The notes under the pieces were generated by a model. That model was not told where the DNA came from. It worked only from the letters and a program-made list of their open reading frames with translations, and did no database searches. The translations under genes were made by a program, and so were the position numbers. From positions 1-33,724 of the forward strand of contig CAYRJN010000013.1 of the NCBI GenBank assembly GCA_964424545.1: DNA of 33,724 nt. Reading direction: 5' to 3'. Source of the DNA: JAUVIB01 sp964424545. Lineage in GTDB: Bacteria; Calditrichota; Calditrichia; Calditrichales; Calditrichaceae. Positions 16,535-24,243 of this stretch are shown here, in pieces (position 1 is the first letter of the stretch; every line of letters begins with the position of its first letter).

Positions 16535-17016
16535 AAAAATCGTTCATTCTTTTTATTTTTTTTATTTCTATTATTACCGCAAATGCGCAATCTTTCGATG
16601 GAAATACGGGCGCGGGACTGAATTATCCTCAAACATCGGACAGGCCGGCTCAATATATACTCGGAAGCGGTGATATCTTATTGATAAATATAAACTTATG
16701 GGGATTTGTGCAGCGTCCGGGAATTTATAGCATTCCCAGCTCCTATACTTTAATCGACTTGATATCCTCCGCAGGCGGACCGAAAGAAAATTCCAGATTG
16801 AGCGAAGTCCGTATTGTACGTAAAAATCAGGAAGTGATTGTAGTGGATGTGGAGGAATTTCTAAAGACGGGCGACAGCGGGATGCTTCCGATATTGCAGC
16901 CTGGCGATACGGTTGTCGTCCCAGGAAGCTTAACTAATATTTTCCTTAATATTGTGGCTTTTATGCGCGATGTGGCGATTATAGTCAATGTTTTTGTTTT
17001 AGCCAATAGAATATAG
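16531..17016 (+). CDS. SLBB-domain protein with C-terminal membrane segment, in the porU-porV operon
   Basis: The 161-aa protein has a signal peptide (FILFIFFISIITANAQ), then a short conserved stretch YILGSGDILLININLWG, then an SLBB domain (about residues 60-125: VQRPGIYSIPSSYTLIDLIS, AGGPKENSRL, ILQPGDTVVVPGS). It ends in a hydrophobic helix (AFMRDVAIIVNVFVLANRI). SLBB (soluble ligand-binding beta-grasp) domains occur in polysaccharide-export proteins such as Wza. Here the Poly_export domain is nearly absent and no octamer-forming C-terminal amphipathic helix is recognisable, so it is not a complete Wza. ATGA overlap with the lipoprotein gene shows coupled translation. The likely location is periplasmic, anchored by the C-terminal helix. 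A role in sugar or LPS-linked attachment of T9SS cargo is a hypothesis. Confidence 0.82.
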   Translation: MKKSFILFIFFISIITANAQSFDGNTGAGLNYPQTSDRPAQYILGSGDILLININLWGFVQRPGIYSIPSSYTLIDLISSAGGPKENSRLSEVRIVRKNQEVIVVDVEEFLKTGDSGMLPILQPGDTVVVPGSLTNIFLNIVAFMRDVAIIVNVFVLANRI

Positions 17017-17475
17017 TGCGGCGTTATATCAAAGGACATAACTTTGCAATGTGATCAATGAAAAAAACATGGGTGGAATCGTCAGAGTGCCATGCCCCGA
17101 TGAATTGGAGAATATGAATCATTAATAGGAAGATTCAGATTCCCGCTTAAACATACGAGAATGACAACAGGGGCGCACATGTTTGAATAATTGTATGATG
17201 CACAATTATTATTCATTCTCGATTTAATCGGACATATTGAAATAGAGCCTATGCAAAAAATATTTAAAGCCTATAAAATATTAAAATGAAGTTTAAAATA
17301 ATATTAAAAATGTCTGAAATTTGTTAATTTTTTGAAATTCCGGTACTATAAAAATAAAAATAACGTAAAAAAATTATTTTTATTTTTATTATTTCATTTT
17401 ATTTAGTAATTTCATATCTTTAGGTTAATCCGTAAGTTAAAATATAAAAAATTTTAATGCCAGCTGGAGATCAGG
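17017..17475. other. 459-bp AT-rich spacer before the tandem outer-membrane protein genes
   Basis: The spacer holds the decayed repeat copy B (17111-17175) and then about 250 bp of A/T-rich sequence with a candidate promoter, TTGTTA (17321-17326), 17-bp spacer, TACTAT (17344-17349), overlapping the recurring motif tttgaaattccggtactat (17331-17349). No terminator with a convincing stem and no coding region is visible. Confidence 0.5.
17111..17175. repeat. Decayed palindromic repeat, copy B
   Basis: It aligns with copy A (9525-9580) over about 55 bp: gaatcattaatagg ... gattcagattcccgctta ... gaatgacaac. The hairpin arms attcccg (17139-17145) and cgagaat (17156-17162) carry one mismatch, so this copy is more eroded than copy A. 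Confidence 0.6.
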
Positions 17476-18606
17476 ATGAAGAGATATCTTATAGGCATTT
17501 GCTTTTTGTTGATAGCCAATGGTTTAATGGCGCAAATGACAAATAATTTTAGAACATTAATGCATACTTATGACGCAACCACGCTCAATCCAGGGAAGTG
17601 GGTAATTTATAACAATTTAAATTTTTATTCAAAAGCTTCCGAATTAAGCGACCCGTCAATACCGTCAAAAGATTTGCGCGCTAACAATTATTGGACAGTC
17701 GGCGATAATTTATCGGTTTGTTATGGAATTATGAATCATTTTGACGCGACAATTGGTATTCGGGTTTATCAGGATACCAATATTAAGGAAGATAACAACC
17801 TTCCCGATGATCTTTTTTTGACATTGCGCGGCGGTTCTTTTTCATTCGTCGACAACCATTTTCATCAGGCTGTCATCGCCGGATTTAGATTCCCCACGGC
17901 TAAATATCATAATTATCTTTGGTCGGAGTTCTCCAGCGGCGCGCCGTTTGAATACGGCATTAAATGGGCCGTTACATATTACAGCGATAACTATTTAATG
18001 GATAAAAAACTTAATTTTCATTTTAATTTGGGATATTGGAATCATAATGAAAAAGGCGTTGATCTCTATAAGCTGTCGGGAGGGCAAATGTTATCCGGTT
18101 CCCAGAATTCGGGCAATATGGATTTGGCTCTTGCTATTGTCTTTCCGACAACGCATTTGGATTTTCGGTTTGAATTAAATGGTATGTATTATTTAAGCGA
18201 TCCGGATAGTTTTGTATACAGCAATGGCAATTACACCTATTTTTCTCCGAGTATAAAATACAAGGCGTCCAATAAATTCTCTTTGGATTTTGGAGTAGAT
18301 TTTCGTCTGTCCGGCGATGAGTGCGATATACCTACATGGATGCGTCATCCCGCTAAACATTTGAATTTGCCTAAAATGTACGTTCCATGGAAGGTGAACT
18401 TCGGCATAAGTTTCGCTTTTGGCAATTTACAGGAGTTCGCGTACTACGATAATCCGAAGGAACAGGAAAAGGCGAAATTAAAGCATAAAATATATAAGGA
18501 AGAGCAAAAGTCGCATAAAACTCAAAAAGAGATCATGAATATCCGTAAAGTAAGCGATGAAATCGATAAAGAAATTGAAGATTTACAAAAAAAATTGGAA
18601 GATTAG
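17476..18606 (+). CDS. Outer-membrane beta-barrel protein with C-terminal coiled-coil tail (first of a tandem pair)
   Basis: The 376-aa protein has a signal peptide (LIGICFLLIANGLMAQ), about 290 residues of alternating aromatic beta-strands typical of a barrel (for example HFDATIGIRVYQDTN, KFSLDFGVDFRLSGDE), then a charged helical tail of about 55 residues (from KEQEKAKLKHKIYKEEQ to EIEDLQKKLED) with coiled-coil heptads. It shares conserved blocks with the next gene: FNGM/LNGM-x-Y...PDSFVYS, the G-V-D-F-R-L-S motif and G-W/G-Y-W-N-H-N. The two are therefore paralogues. The ATG has GGAGA/AGG signals at 17466-17475. I do not recognise the family; a structural envelope protein or porin with a periplasmic helix is likely. 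A single Cys is near residue 81 and several Cys/Met lie elsewhere, but no metal site is evident. Confidence 0.8.
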   Translation: MKRYLIGICFLLIANGLMAQMTNNFRTLMHTYDATTLNPGKWVIYNNLNFYSKASELSDPSIPSKDLRANNYWTVGDNLSVCYGIMNHFDATIGIRVYQDTNIKEDNNLPDDLFLTLRGGSFSFVDNHFHQAVIAGFRFPTAKYHNYLWSEFSSGAPFEYGIKWAVTYYSDNYLMDKKLNFHFNLGYWNHNEKGVDLYKLSGGQMLSGSQNSGNMDLALAIVFPTTHLDFRFELNGMYYLSDPDSFVYSNGNYTYFSPSIKYKASNKFSLDFGVDFRLSGDECDIPTWMRHPAKHLNLPKMYVPWKVNFGISFAFGNLQEFAYYDNPKEQEKAKLKHKIYKEEQKSHKTQKEIMNIRKVSDEIDKEIEDLQKKLED

Positions 18607-18730
18607 CGGATAACTCTTTATGTTTTCAATAGTTTATCTTGATATCTGTTAAAAAATTAATTAGATTACGTTTAATACTCACGTTACTTTTTCTACATAA
18701 TGATAAATACGAAGGTTTAGGGAGGTAAAT

Positions 18731-19858
18731 ATGAAAAAGCTCGGCTACATTATTCTGTTTCTATTGTCAGTATCAGCGTATGGCCAGCTGCCGAACGGAA
18801 GTTATACTTTAATACATACCCAGACAGCCAGGACGTATGAACCGGGTAGGTTAGTATTGAAAACGAATATGAATTTTTGGACAAAATTAGCCAAATACAT
18901 TGGCGACCCATCGTTAAAACCGTCGGATTTTAAGGAGCTCAATGCCTGGGTTGCGCAGGGTAATATTAATTTTACCTATGGTATCGTTAATCATCTTGAT
19001 TTAACTATGGCTACGATGATTTATCAGGATACGCAAACGGGTGAGAAAAAATATAATTTACCCGATAACATTACTTTGATGATGAAATTCGGTAATTATG
19101 CTTTTGCCAAAAGAATGTTTATGTTTTCCGGAATTATAGCGTCAAAATTTTTCACAGGCGAAAAGTGGAATTACTCAATGGCTCAATATCAAAGCGGCGG
19201 CGTCGAGTACGGTCTTTCGACGGCTTTAACCTATTTTTCCGATCCCTACCTACCGGAACGCGCTTTCAGCGCCAGTTTGAATTTGGGCTGGTGGAACCAT
19301 AATGACGCCGGTCGTCTCCAATACGGTCGTTTAGCGTCTTCCGTTAATGCTCAGGAGTTGCAATACGGTTTGGGGCTTGTCTATCCAACGGAAAAATTTG
19401 ATTTTATGCTTGAATTTAACGGCATGAGTTATTTGGTACAGCCTGATTCCTTTGTCTATTCAAGAGACGATTGGATGTATATTAGTCCTGCAATGCGTTA
19501 TAAAGCCTTATCCTGGATGTCCATTGATCTCGGCGTTGACTTTAGATTAAGCAGCGGTGAGTATAGCTCTTATAGAGGAGCAAACCTTGAGAATAGAGAT
19601 TTACCCGTCTATCCATCTTGGAAGGTGCAATTGGGCGTAAACTTTAAAATACTGCCCATTGGCGTAAGCGGTAAAACGGCAACGGAACGCGAACGAGAAG
19701 TCTTTAATAAGCGCGTTGATTACTTCCAGAACATTTTGAAAGAGCGTGAAGAATCTGAAAATATCGAACAAGAATTGGAGAAACTGAAAGAAGAAAGAAA
19801 GCAAGCCGAGCAGGAATTAGAAGAGCTTAAACAGATTCTCGAGGAAGAAGGCAATTAG
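18731..19858 (+). CDS. Outer-membrane beta-barrel protein with C-terminal coiled-coil tail (second of a tandem pair)
   Basis: This 375-aa paralogue of the preceding gene has the same plan: signal peptide (YIILFLLSVSAYGQ), barrel of about 300 residues (NINFTYGIVNHLDLTMATMI, GWWNHNDAG, FNGMSYLVQPDSFVYS, MSIDLGVDFRLSSGE), then a long helical tail (about residues 315-375) rich in Glu/Lys with clear heptads (ENIEQELEKLKEERKQAEQE). The tail is longer and more acidic than in the first copy. The start has a strong GGAGG at 18721-18725. The 124-bp gap from its partner and its own ribosome-binding site suggest co-transcription or closely linked promoters; a strong terminator follows. The function is unknown. 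The coiled coil could trimerise the barrels or reach to the peptidoglycan. Confidence 0.8.
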   Translation: MKKLGYIILFLLSVSAYGQLPNGSYTLIHTQTARTYEPGRLVLKTNMNFWTKLAKYIGDPSLKPSDFKELNAWVAQGNINFTYGIVNHLDLTMATMIYQDTQTGEKKYNLPDNITLMMKFGNYAFAKRMFMFSGIIASKFFTGEKWNYSMAQYQSGGVEYGLSTALTYFSDPYLPERAFSASLNLGWWNHNDAGRLQYGRLASSVNAQELQYGLGLVYPTEKFDFMLEFNGMSYLVQPDSFVYSRDDWMYISPAMRYKALSWMSIDLGVDFRLSSGEYSSYRGANLENRDLPVYPSWKVQLGVNFKILPIGVSGKTATEREREVFNKRVDYFQNILKEREESENIEQELEKLKEERKQAEQELEELKQILEEEGN

Positions 19859-19880
19859 GAGTTAAAATAATAAATAAAAA

Positions 19881-19907
19881 AAACCCGCTTCGCGCGGGTT
19901 TTTTTTA
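19881..19907 (+). terminator. Rho-independent terminator after the tandem barrel genes
   Basis: The GC stem cccgc (19884-19888) pairs with gcggg (19894-19898) around a ttcgc loop, extended by A-runs before and eight T after. It lies about 25 bp downstream of the stop codon at 19858. Confidence 0.95.
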
Positions 19908-19957
19908 TTATTGTATGAGTAGTATTACCCACCGTTTTTAATCCGTATTTGAATATC

Positions 19958-19986
19958 TTGATATAAATTAATTTAATCTTTATATT
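19958..19986 (+). promoter_or_regulatory. Predicted sigma70-type promoter of the SpoIID-like/prfB/lysS/lol/recG run
   Basis: TTGATA (19958-19963), a 17-bp spacer and TATATT (19981-19986) lie about 40 bp before the first start codon and directly after the preceding terminator. Both boxes match the consensus at 5 of 6 positions. Confidence 0.6.
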
Positions 19987-20024
19987 AAAATGAATTAATT
20001 TTTAAAATCAAAGGATTTTTTCTT

Positions 20025-21617
20025 ATGGATTTGGCTTTAAAAGAAGATATAGATTCTGGAAAATCTGTTTTGGAAGTATGTATTTTTGAAGGTCAGAATC
20101 AAGTTGATTTTAAATATATTTCCCATGATTTTGATATTTATGATAAAGATGGAAATATACTTGAGGCTGATTTTAAAAAGAGTCATCTATACCGCTTAAA
20201 AATAAAGGAAGCCGTTCTTTCGGAATTTGAATATTATATCGTTTTGCATGAATCAGAGAATCGGGAGTTTATAAAAAATAAAACGTCGAAATATAAAAAA
20301 ACTTTAAAAAAAGTCTTTTATCGGGAAATCGGCGGTAATGTTTTAGATAAAAAAAAGATAATCACAAATAATAGAAAATATGTATGCCTTGCAGGGCCCT
20401 ATAACAGTGAAGACGAAGCAAAATCGCAATTGGTAAAATACGGCGAATTAAATCATTGCAGAATGCATAAAAAGAAAATAAAAGAGGGTATACTATCGCT
20501 TGAAATGTTCGATCCGGACGGGGAAAATGTTTATGAATTTAATTCTTCGGTAAAGATAATACCAAAAAATATTTCGGCTGAATTTGAACTGCATCATTTG
20601 CATGTAAATAAAAGGATAAAAAAAAGGCCCGTATATGAGAATCTTTTTTATCAAGGCGGACTAACGATTCGGGTAGATTCGGACGGCAAACTGGCCGGTA
20701 TTAACATAGTCGGCGTTGAGGATTATATTAAAGGCGTATTAATTTCCGAGATAAGCGGTAATGTTTCCTTGGAATTTGCAAAATCGATGGCGGTTGTATG
20801 CAGAAGCAATATTTATGCGCGTTACGGTCAAAGACATTATAATGAATCGTTTGATTTTTGTAATGACGGTCATTGTATGCGGTATTTTGGAAAAGAATTT
20901 GCCAACGATGTTATTAAAGATGCCGTTTCCGCTACCGAAAATAAGGTTATCGCTTATAATGATAAAATATGCGACGCTTTTTATTCATACTCTTGCGGCG
21001 GGCATACGGATACGGTCGGCGGCGTCTGGTTACGGGACGACACGGAATATTTACAAGGCCGTATGGATAACGACAAAGAGGCGTCCGAGATTTATGATTT
21101 AACAAAAGAAGACGATCTTAAGAAATGGGTATTGGGACGTCCCGATGTATTTTGTAATTTAATTAGTCAACCGGCCCTTGCATCGATGAGCGATGGAGCG
21201 ACATCGTTTCGCTGGGAGGTTTTTTATACAAGAGAAGAGCTTCATTCGATTATAAAGCAAAAAACGGGCGAAGATGTGGGATTGATATATGAACTTATTC
21301 CCGTTGAAAGAAGCGTTTCAGGGCGAATTAAAGAGATTCAGATTCTCGGAAGTTTGAAAAATATTACAATAATGGGCGAATTAAATATTCGTTCCGCCTT
21401 GTCGCAATCTCGATTGAAAAGTTCCTGTTTTATAATTGAATCGGAGATGGACGGAGACGGCGTTCCTTATAATTTCACCTTAATCGGCTGTGGCGTGGGA
21501 CATGGTATCGGTTTATGTAAGGTCGGGGCGTCGGTAATGGCGAAAAAAGGAAAAAATTTTGAACAAATATTGAAACATTATTATGAAAAATGTCATATAA
21601 AAAGGATAGAGAATTAA
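20025..21617 (+). CDS. SpoIID/LytB-domain protein without a signal peptide
   Basis: The 530-aa protein has a SpoIID-family domain at about residues 210-350, starting LTIRVDSDGKLAGINIVGVE. SpoIID proteins are peptidoglycan lytic transglycosylases or amidase enhancers acting outside the cytosol. The catalytic-type Glu is present (E242 in VLISEISGN), as are AVVCRSNIYARYG and YSCGGHTDTVGGVW, and the end has GCGVGHGIGLCKVGASVMA. The N-terminal 200 residues contain a stretch resembling a SPOR-type fold (YVCLAGPYNSEDEAKSQLVK), otherwise unassigned. No signal peptide or membrane helix is visible at the annotated start, which has AAAGGA at 20010-20015; no better upstream start exists because of the promoter and terminator. 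Its stop abuts prfB with 0 bp between. The organism need not sporulate, since SpoIID homologues are widespread. Confidence 0.83.
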   Translation: MDLALKEDIDSGKSVLEVCIFEGQNQVDFKYISHDFDIYDKDGNILEADFKKSHLYRLKIKEAVLSEFEYYIVLHESENREFIKNKTSKYKKTLKKVFYREIGGNVLDKKKIITNNRKYVCLAGPYNSEDEAKSQLVKYGELNHCRMHKKKIKEGILSLEMFDPDGENVYEFNSSVKIIPKNISAEFELHHLHVNKRIKKRPVYENLFYQGGLTIRVDSDGKLAGINIVGVEDYIKGVLISEISGNVSLEFAKSMAVVCRSNIYARYGQRHYNESFDFCNDGHCMRYFGKEFANDVIKDAVSATENKVIAYNDKICDAFYSYSCGGHTDTVGGVWLRDDTEYLQGRMDNDKEASEIYDLTKEDDLKKWVLGRPDVFCNLISQPALASMSDGATSFRWEVFYTREELHSIIKQKTGEDVGLIYELIPVERSVSGRIKEIQILGSLKNITIMGELNIRSALSQSRLKSSCFIIESEMDGDGVPYNFTLIGCGVGHGIGLCKVGASVMAKKGKNFEQILKHYYEKCHIKRIEN

Positions 21618-22719
21618 ATGCAGTCTGATATTATTGAATTTGTGAAAAAATCTAAAGAGCGGTTGGAAAATCTTCGGGGTTATCTTTGACATCGATACCA
21701 AACAAAATGAAATAGAACAATTAGAAAAAAAAACGATTCAAGATGGTTTCTGGGATAATCGCGAAGAAGCGCAAAATGTACTGCAGGAGATAAATCAACG
21801 CAGAGATTGGGTTGATAAGTGGAATGATTGCGCTGAGAAAATAGAAGAGATCGAATATTTAATTGAGCTGTATGAAGATGAACCCGATAAGGAGACGGAA
21901 AAAGAGATTGAATCCCAAATTAAAATAATTGATGTCGGTTTATCGGAATTGGAATTCCGTCGCATGTTGGGCGGAAAGGACGATGCGCGCAATGCCATAT
22001 TGACCATTCATCCCGGCGCCGGCGGTACGGAAAGTATGGATTGGGCGGGTATGTTGATGCGTATGTATTTACGTTATGCCGAACGGCACAATTTCAAATC
22101 GCAGGTTATGGATTTGCAATCCGGCGACGAAGCGGGTATAAAGAGCGTAACTATAGAAATTACAGGTAAATATGCTTTCGGTTACTTAAAAGCCGAAGCG
22201 GGCGTACACCGTCTGGTTAGAATCTCGCCGTTTGATTCCAACAGCCGAAGACATACATCGTTTGCCTCTGTGTTTGTGACGCCTGAGATTGACGATAGTA
22301 TCGATATAGAAATCAACCCGCAGGATTTGCGCATTGACACTTATCGAGCCAGCGGCGCCGGCGGGCAACATGTTAATAAAACGGATTCGGCTATCCGCAT
22401 TACGCACTTACCGACAAATATTGTTGTGCAATGCCAAAATGAACGCTCTCAACATAAAAATAAAGCAAATGCCCTGAAAATACTGGCTTCGCGGTTATAT
22501 CAATTGAAGTTGGAAGAACAAAAAGAGAAGATGAAAGAGATCGAAAGTTCTAAAAAAGATATTGCATGGGGCAGTCAGATTCGATCTTATGTTTTTCATC
22601 CCTATAACATGGTTAAAGATCATCGCACAAATGTTGAAACAAGTAATATTCAACAGGTTATGGACGGCGATTTGGATAAATTTATACAAGAATATTTGAA
22701 GATGTTCGGTAATTCATAA
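21618..22719 (+). CDS. prfB: Peptide chain release factor 2, with programmed +1 frameshift
   Basis: RF2 terminates translation at UGA and UAA. The gene opens at ATG 21618, immediately after the previous stop, and reads 23 codons to an in-frame TGA at 21687-21689. A +1 shift at ctt-tga-c (slip codon CTT 21684-21686) moves reading to the frame starting GAC at 21688, which continues to 22719 and yields a protein of about 366 aa, the normal RF2 length. RF2 hallmarks are present: the SPF tripeptide (codons 22225-22233) for UGA recognition and the GGQ motif (codons 22360-22368) in SGAGGQHVNKTDSAIR. The long N-terminal helical domain is intact once the shift is applied. This is the well-known autoregulation: low RF2 lets ribosomes pause at UGA and shift. 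lysS follows after 25 bp, the same prfB-lysS order as in E. coli. Confidence 0.97.
21675..21690 (+). promoter_or_regulatory. prfB programmed +1 frameshift site
   Basis: The sequence cggggttatctttgac contains an internal Shine-Dalgarno-like GGGG (21676-21679), the slippery CTT and the UGA followed by C, a poor termination context. It closely matches the E. coli site (aggggg tatctttgac); only the G-run is shorter by a base and replaced by T. Frames before and after it are continuous with RF2 protein sequence. Confidence 0.96.
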
Positions 22720-22744
22720 TTAAAAATTGTAAACAGGAGTATCC

Positions 22745-24241
22745 ATGCAGGAAGATATAAATAAATTAGTGAAGGTAAGAATTGAAAAGTTAGATAAAAT
22801 CAGAGAGATGGGCGTTAATCCCTATCCCTATAAATACAATAGAACGCATTTTTCGCAGGACGTGATTGATAATTTTGCAGATTTGGAAGGCAAAGAGGTC
22901 GGAGTAACGGGAAGAATTATGTCCGTGCGTTTGATGGGGAAAGCTTCTTTTTGTCATATTCAGGATCATAAAGGGCGAATTCAAGTTTATATTCGGAAAA
23001 ATGAGATCGGTGATGAAGCGTTTGAATTATTTAAAATGCTGGATATCGGCGATTTGATCGGTATTACCGGAGAAGTGTTTAAAACGCATACGGGTGAAGT
23101 TTCCGTATTTGCTAAAAAGTTTGAATTGCTAACTAAGTCGTTGCGGCCGTTGCCTATCGTAAAAGAAAAAGAAGTAGACGGCGAGAAGATTGTTTATGAT
23201 GAATTTGCCGATAAAGAATTGCGTTACCGTCAGCGTTATGTAGATTTGATCGTCAATCCCGAAGTGAAATCCGTGTTTGAAAAAAGAAGCCGAATTATTA
23301 TGGCTATCCGAGAATTTTTAAATAAAAATGAATTTTTGGAAGTAGAAACGCCGATTTTACAACCCTTATACGGCGGAGCGGCGGCAAGGCCCTTTACTAC
23401 GCATCACAATACACTGGATATGACGCTCTATTTACGCATTGCTAACGAGTTGTATCTTAAGCGTTTAATTGTAGGCGGGTTTGATCGCGTTTATGAGTTT
23501 GCCAAAGATTTTAGAAACGAAGGAATGGATCGCTTTCATAATCCAGAGTTTACGCAGGTGGAGCTTTATGCGGCTTATCAGGATTATAAGTGGATGATGG
23601 ATTTTGTGGAGCAATTATTTAATCATGTCGCTCTCAGCGTATTCGGCAGCGCTAAGATTCAATTCCGCGGGCATGATATTGATTTGACGCCGCCATGGAG
23701 AAGGCTGCCTATGTTTGAAGCGATTGAGGAGTTTACGGGAAAAGATATTAGCGCTCTTGATGAGGACGGATTGCGTAAAGTTGCGAAAGAATTGAATATT
23801 GAAATTGAAGCGGAAATGGGCGCAGGGAAAATAATCGATGAAATATTCGGTGAATTGGTGGAGCCGAAATTAATACAGCCGACCTTTATCATGGATTATC
23901 CTATTGAAATGTCGCCGTTGGCAAAAAAGCATCGCGATAATCCGCGTCTTGTAGAACGTTTCGAACCGATTATCGGCGGCAAAGAGGTGGGCAACGCTTT
24001 TAGCGAATTAAACGACCCTATTGACCAACGGGAACGATTTATGGAACAGATGAAATTGCGTGAAAAAGGCGATGACGAAGCTCAAATGTTAGATGAAGAT
24101 TTCTTACGCGCTTTGGAATACGGTATGCCGCCTACAACGGGATTGGGCATAGGAATTGACCGCCTGGTAATGCTGCTTACCAACCAACCGAGTATCCGCG
24201 ATGTTATTTTCTTTCCGCAAATGAAACCGGAGAATAAATAA
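22745..24241 (+). CDS. lysS: Lysine--tRNA ligase, class II
   Basis: The enzyme charges tRNA-Lys with lysine in the cytosol. The 498-aa length is typical of bacterial class II LysRS. An N-terminal OB-fold anticodon-binding domain is visible (about residues 55-150: VTGRIMSVRLMGKASFCHIQ). The catalytic core has motif 2 (FRNEGMDRFHNPEFTQVE, from residue 256) and motif 3 (GLGIGIDRLVMLLT, residues 466-479), with SPLAKKHRDNPRLVERFEP before motif 3 as in other LysS. The ATG has AGGAG at 22735-22739. It sits between prfB and the lolC/E-type gene and lies 2 bp from the latter's start, so it is in a polycistronic run. All catalytic motifs look complete. Confidence 0.97.
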   Translation: MQEDINKLVKVRIEKLDKIREMGVNPYPYKYNRTHFSQDVIDNFADLEGKEVGVTGRIMSVRLMGKASFCHIQDHKGRIQVYIRKNEIGDEAFELFKMLDIGDLIGITGEVFKTHTGEVSVFAKKFELLTKSLRPLPIVKEKEVDGEKIVYDEFADKELRYRQRYVDLIVNPEVKSVFEKRSRIIMAIREFLNKNEFLEVETPILQPLYGGAAARPFTTHHNTLDMTLYLRIANELYLKRLIVGGFDRVYEFAKDFRNEGMDRFHNPEFTQVELYAAYQDYKWMMDFVEQLFNHVALSVFGSAKIQFRGHDIDLTPPWRRLPMFEAIEEFTGKDISALDEDGLRKVAKELNIEIEAEMGAGKIIDEIFGELVEPKLIQPTFIMDYPIEMSPLAKKHRDNPRLVERFEPIIGGKEVGNAFSELNDPIDQRERFMEQMKLREKGDDEAQMLDEDFLRALEYGMPPTTGLGIGIDRLVMLLTNQPSIRDVIFFPQMKPENK

Positions 24242-24243
24242 TA

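Noticed and set aside
9525..17175. The repeated attcccg...gaatgac elements as a CRISPR array
   Set aside because: Copies are single, far apart and diverged, with no regular spacer pattern and no cas genes.
20025..21617. SpoIID domain as evidence for sporulation
   Set aside because: SpoIID/LytB homologues occur widely in non-sporulating bacteria, including diderms, and no other sporulation gene is present.
21618..21689. A short 23-codon ORF followed by a truncated RF2, i.e. a broken prfB
   Set aside because: The stop lies exactly in the RF2 slip site ctt-tga-c and the two frames join into a full-length RF2; this is programmed frameshifting, not a mutation.
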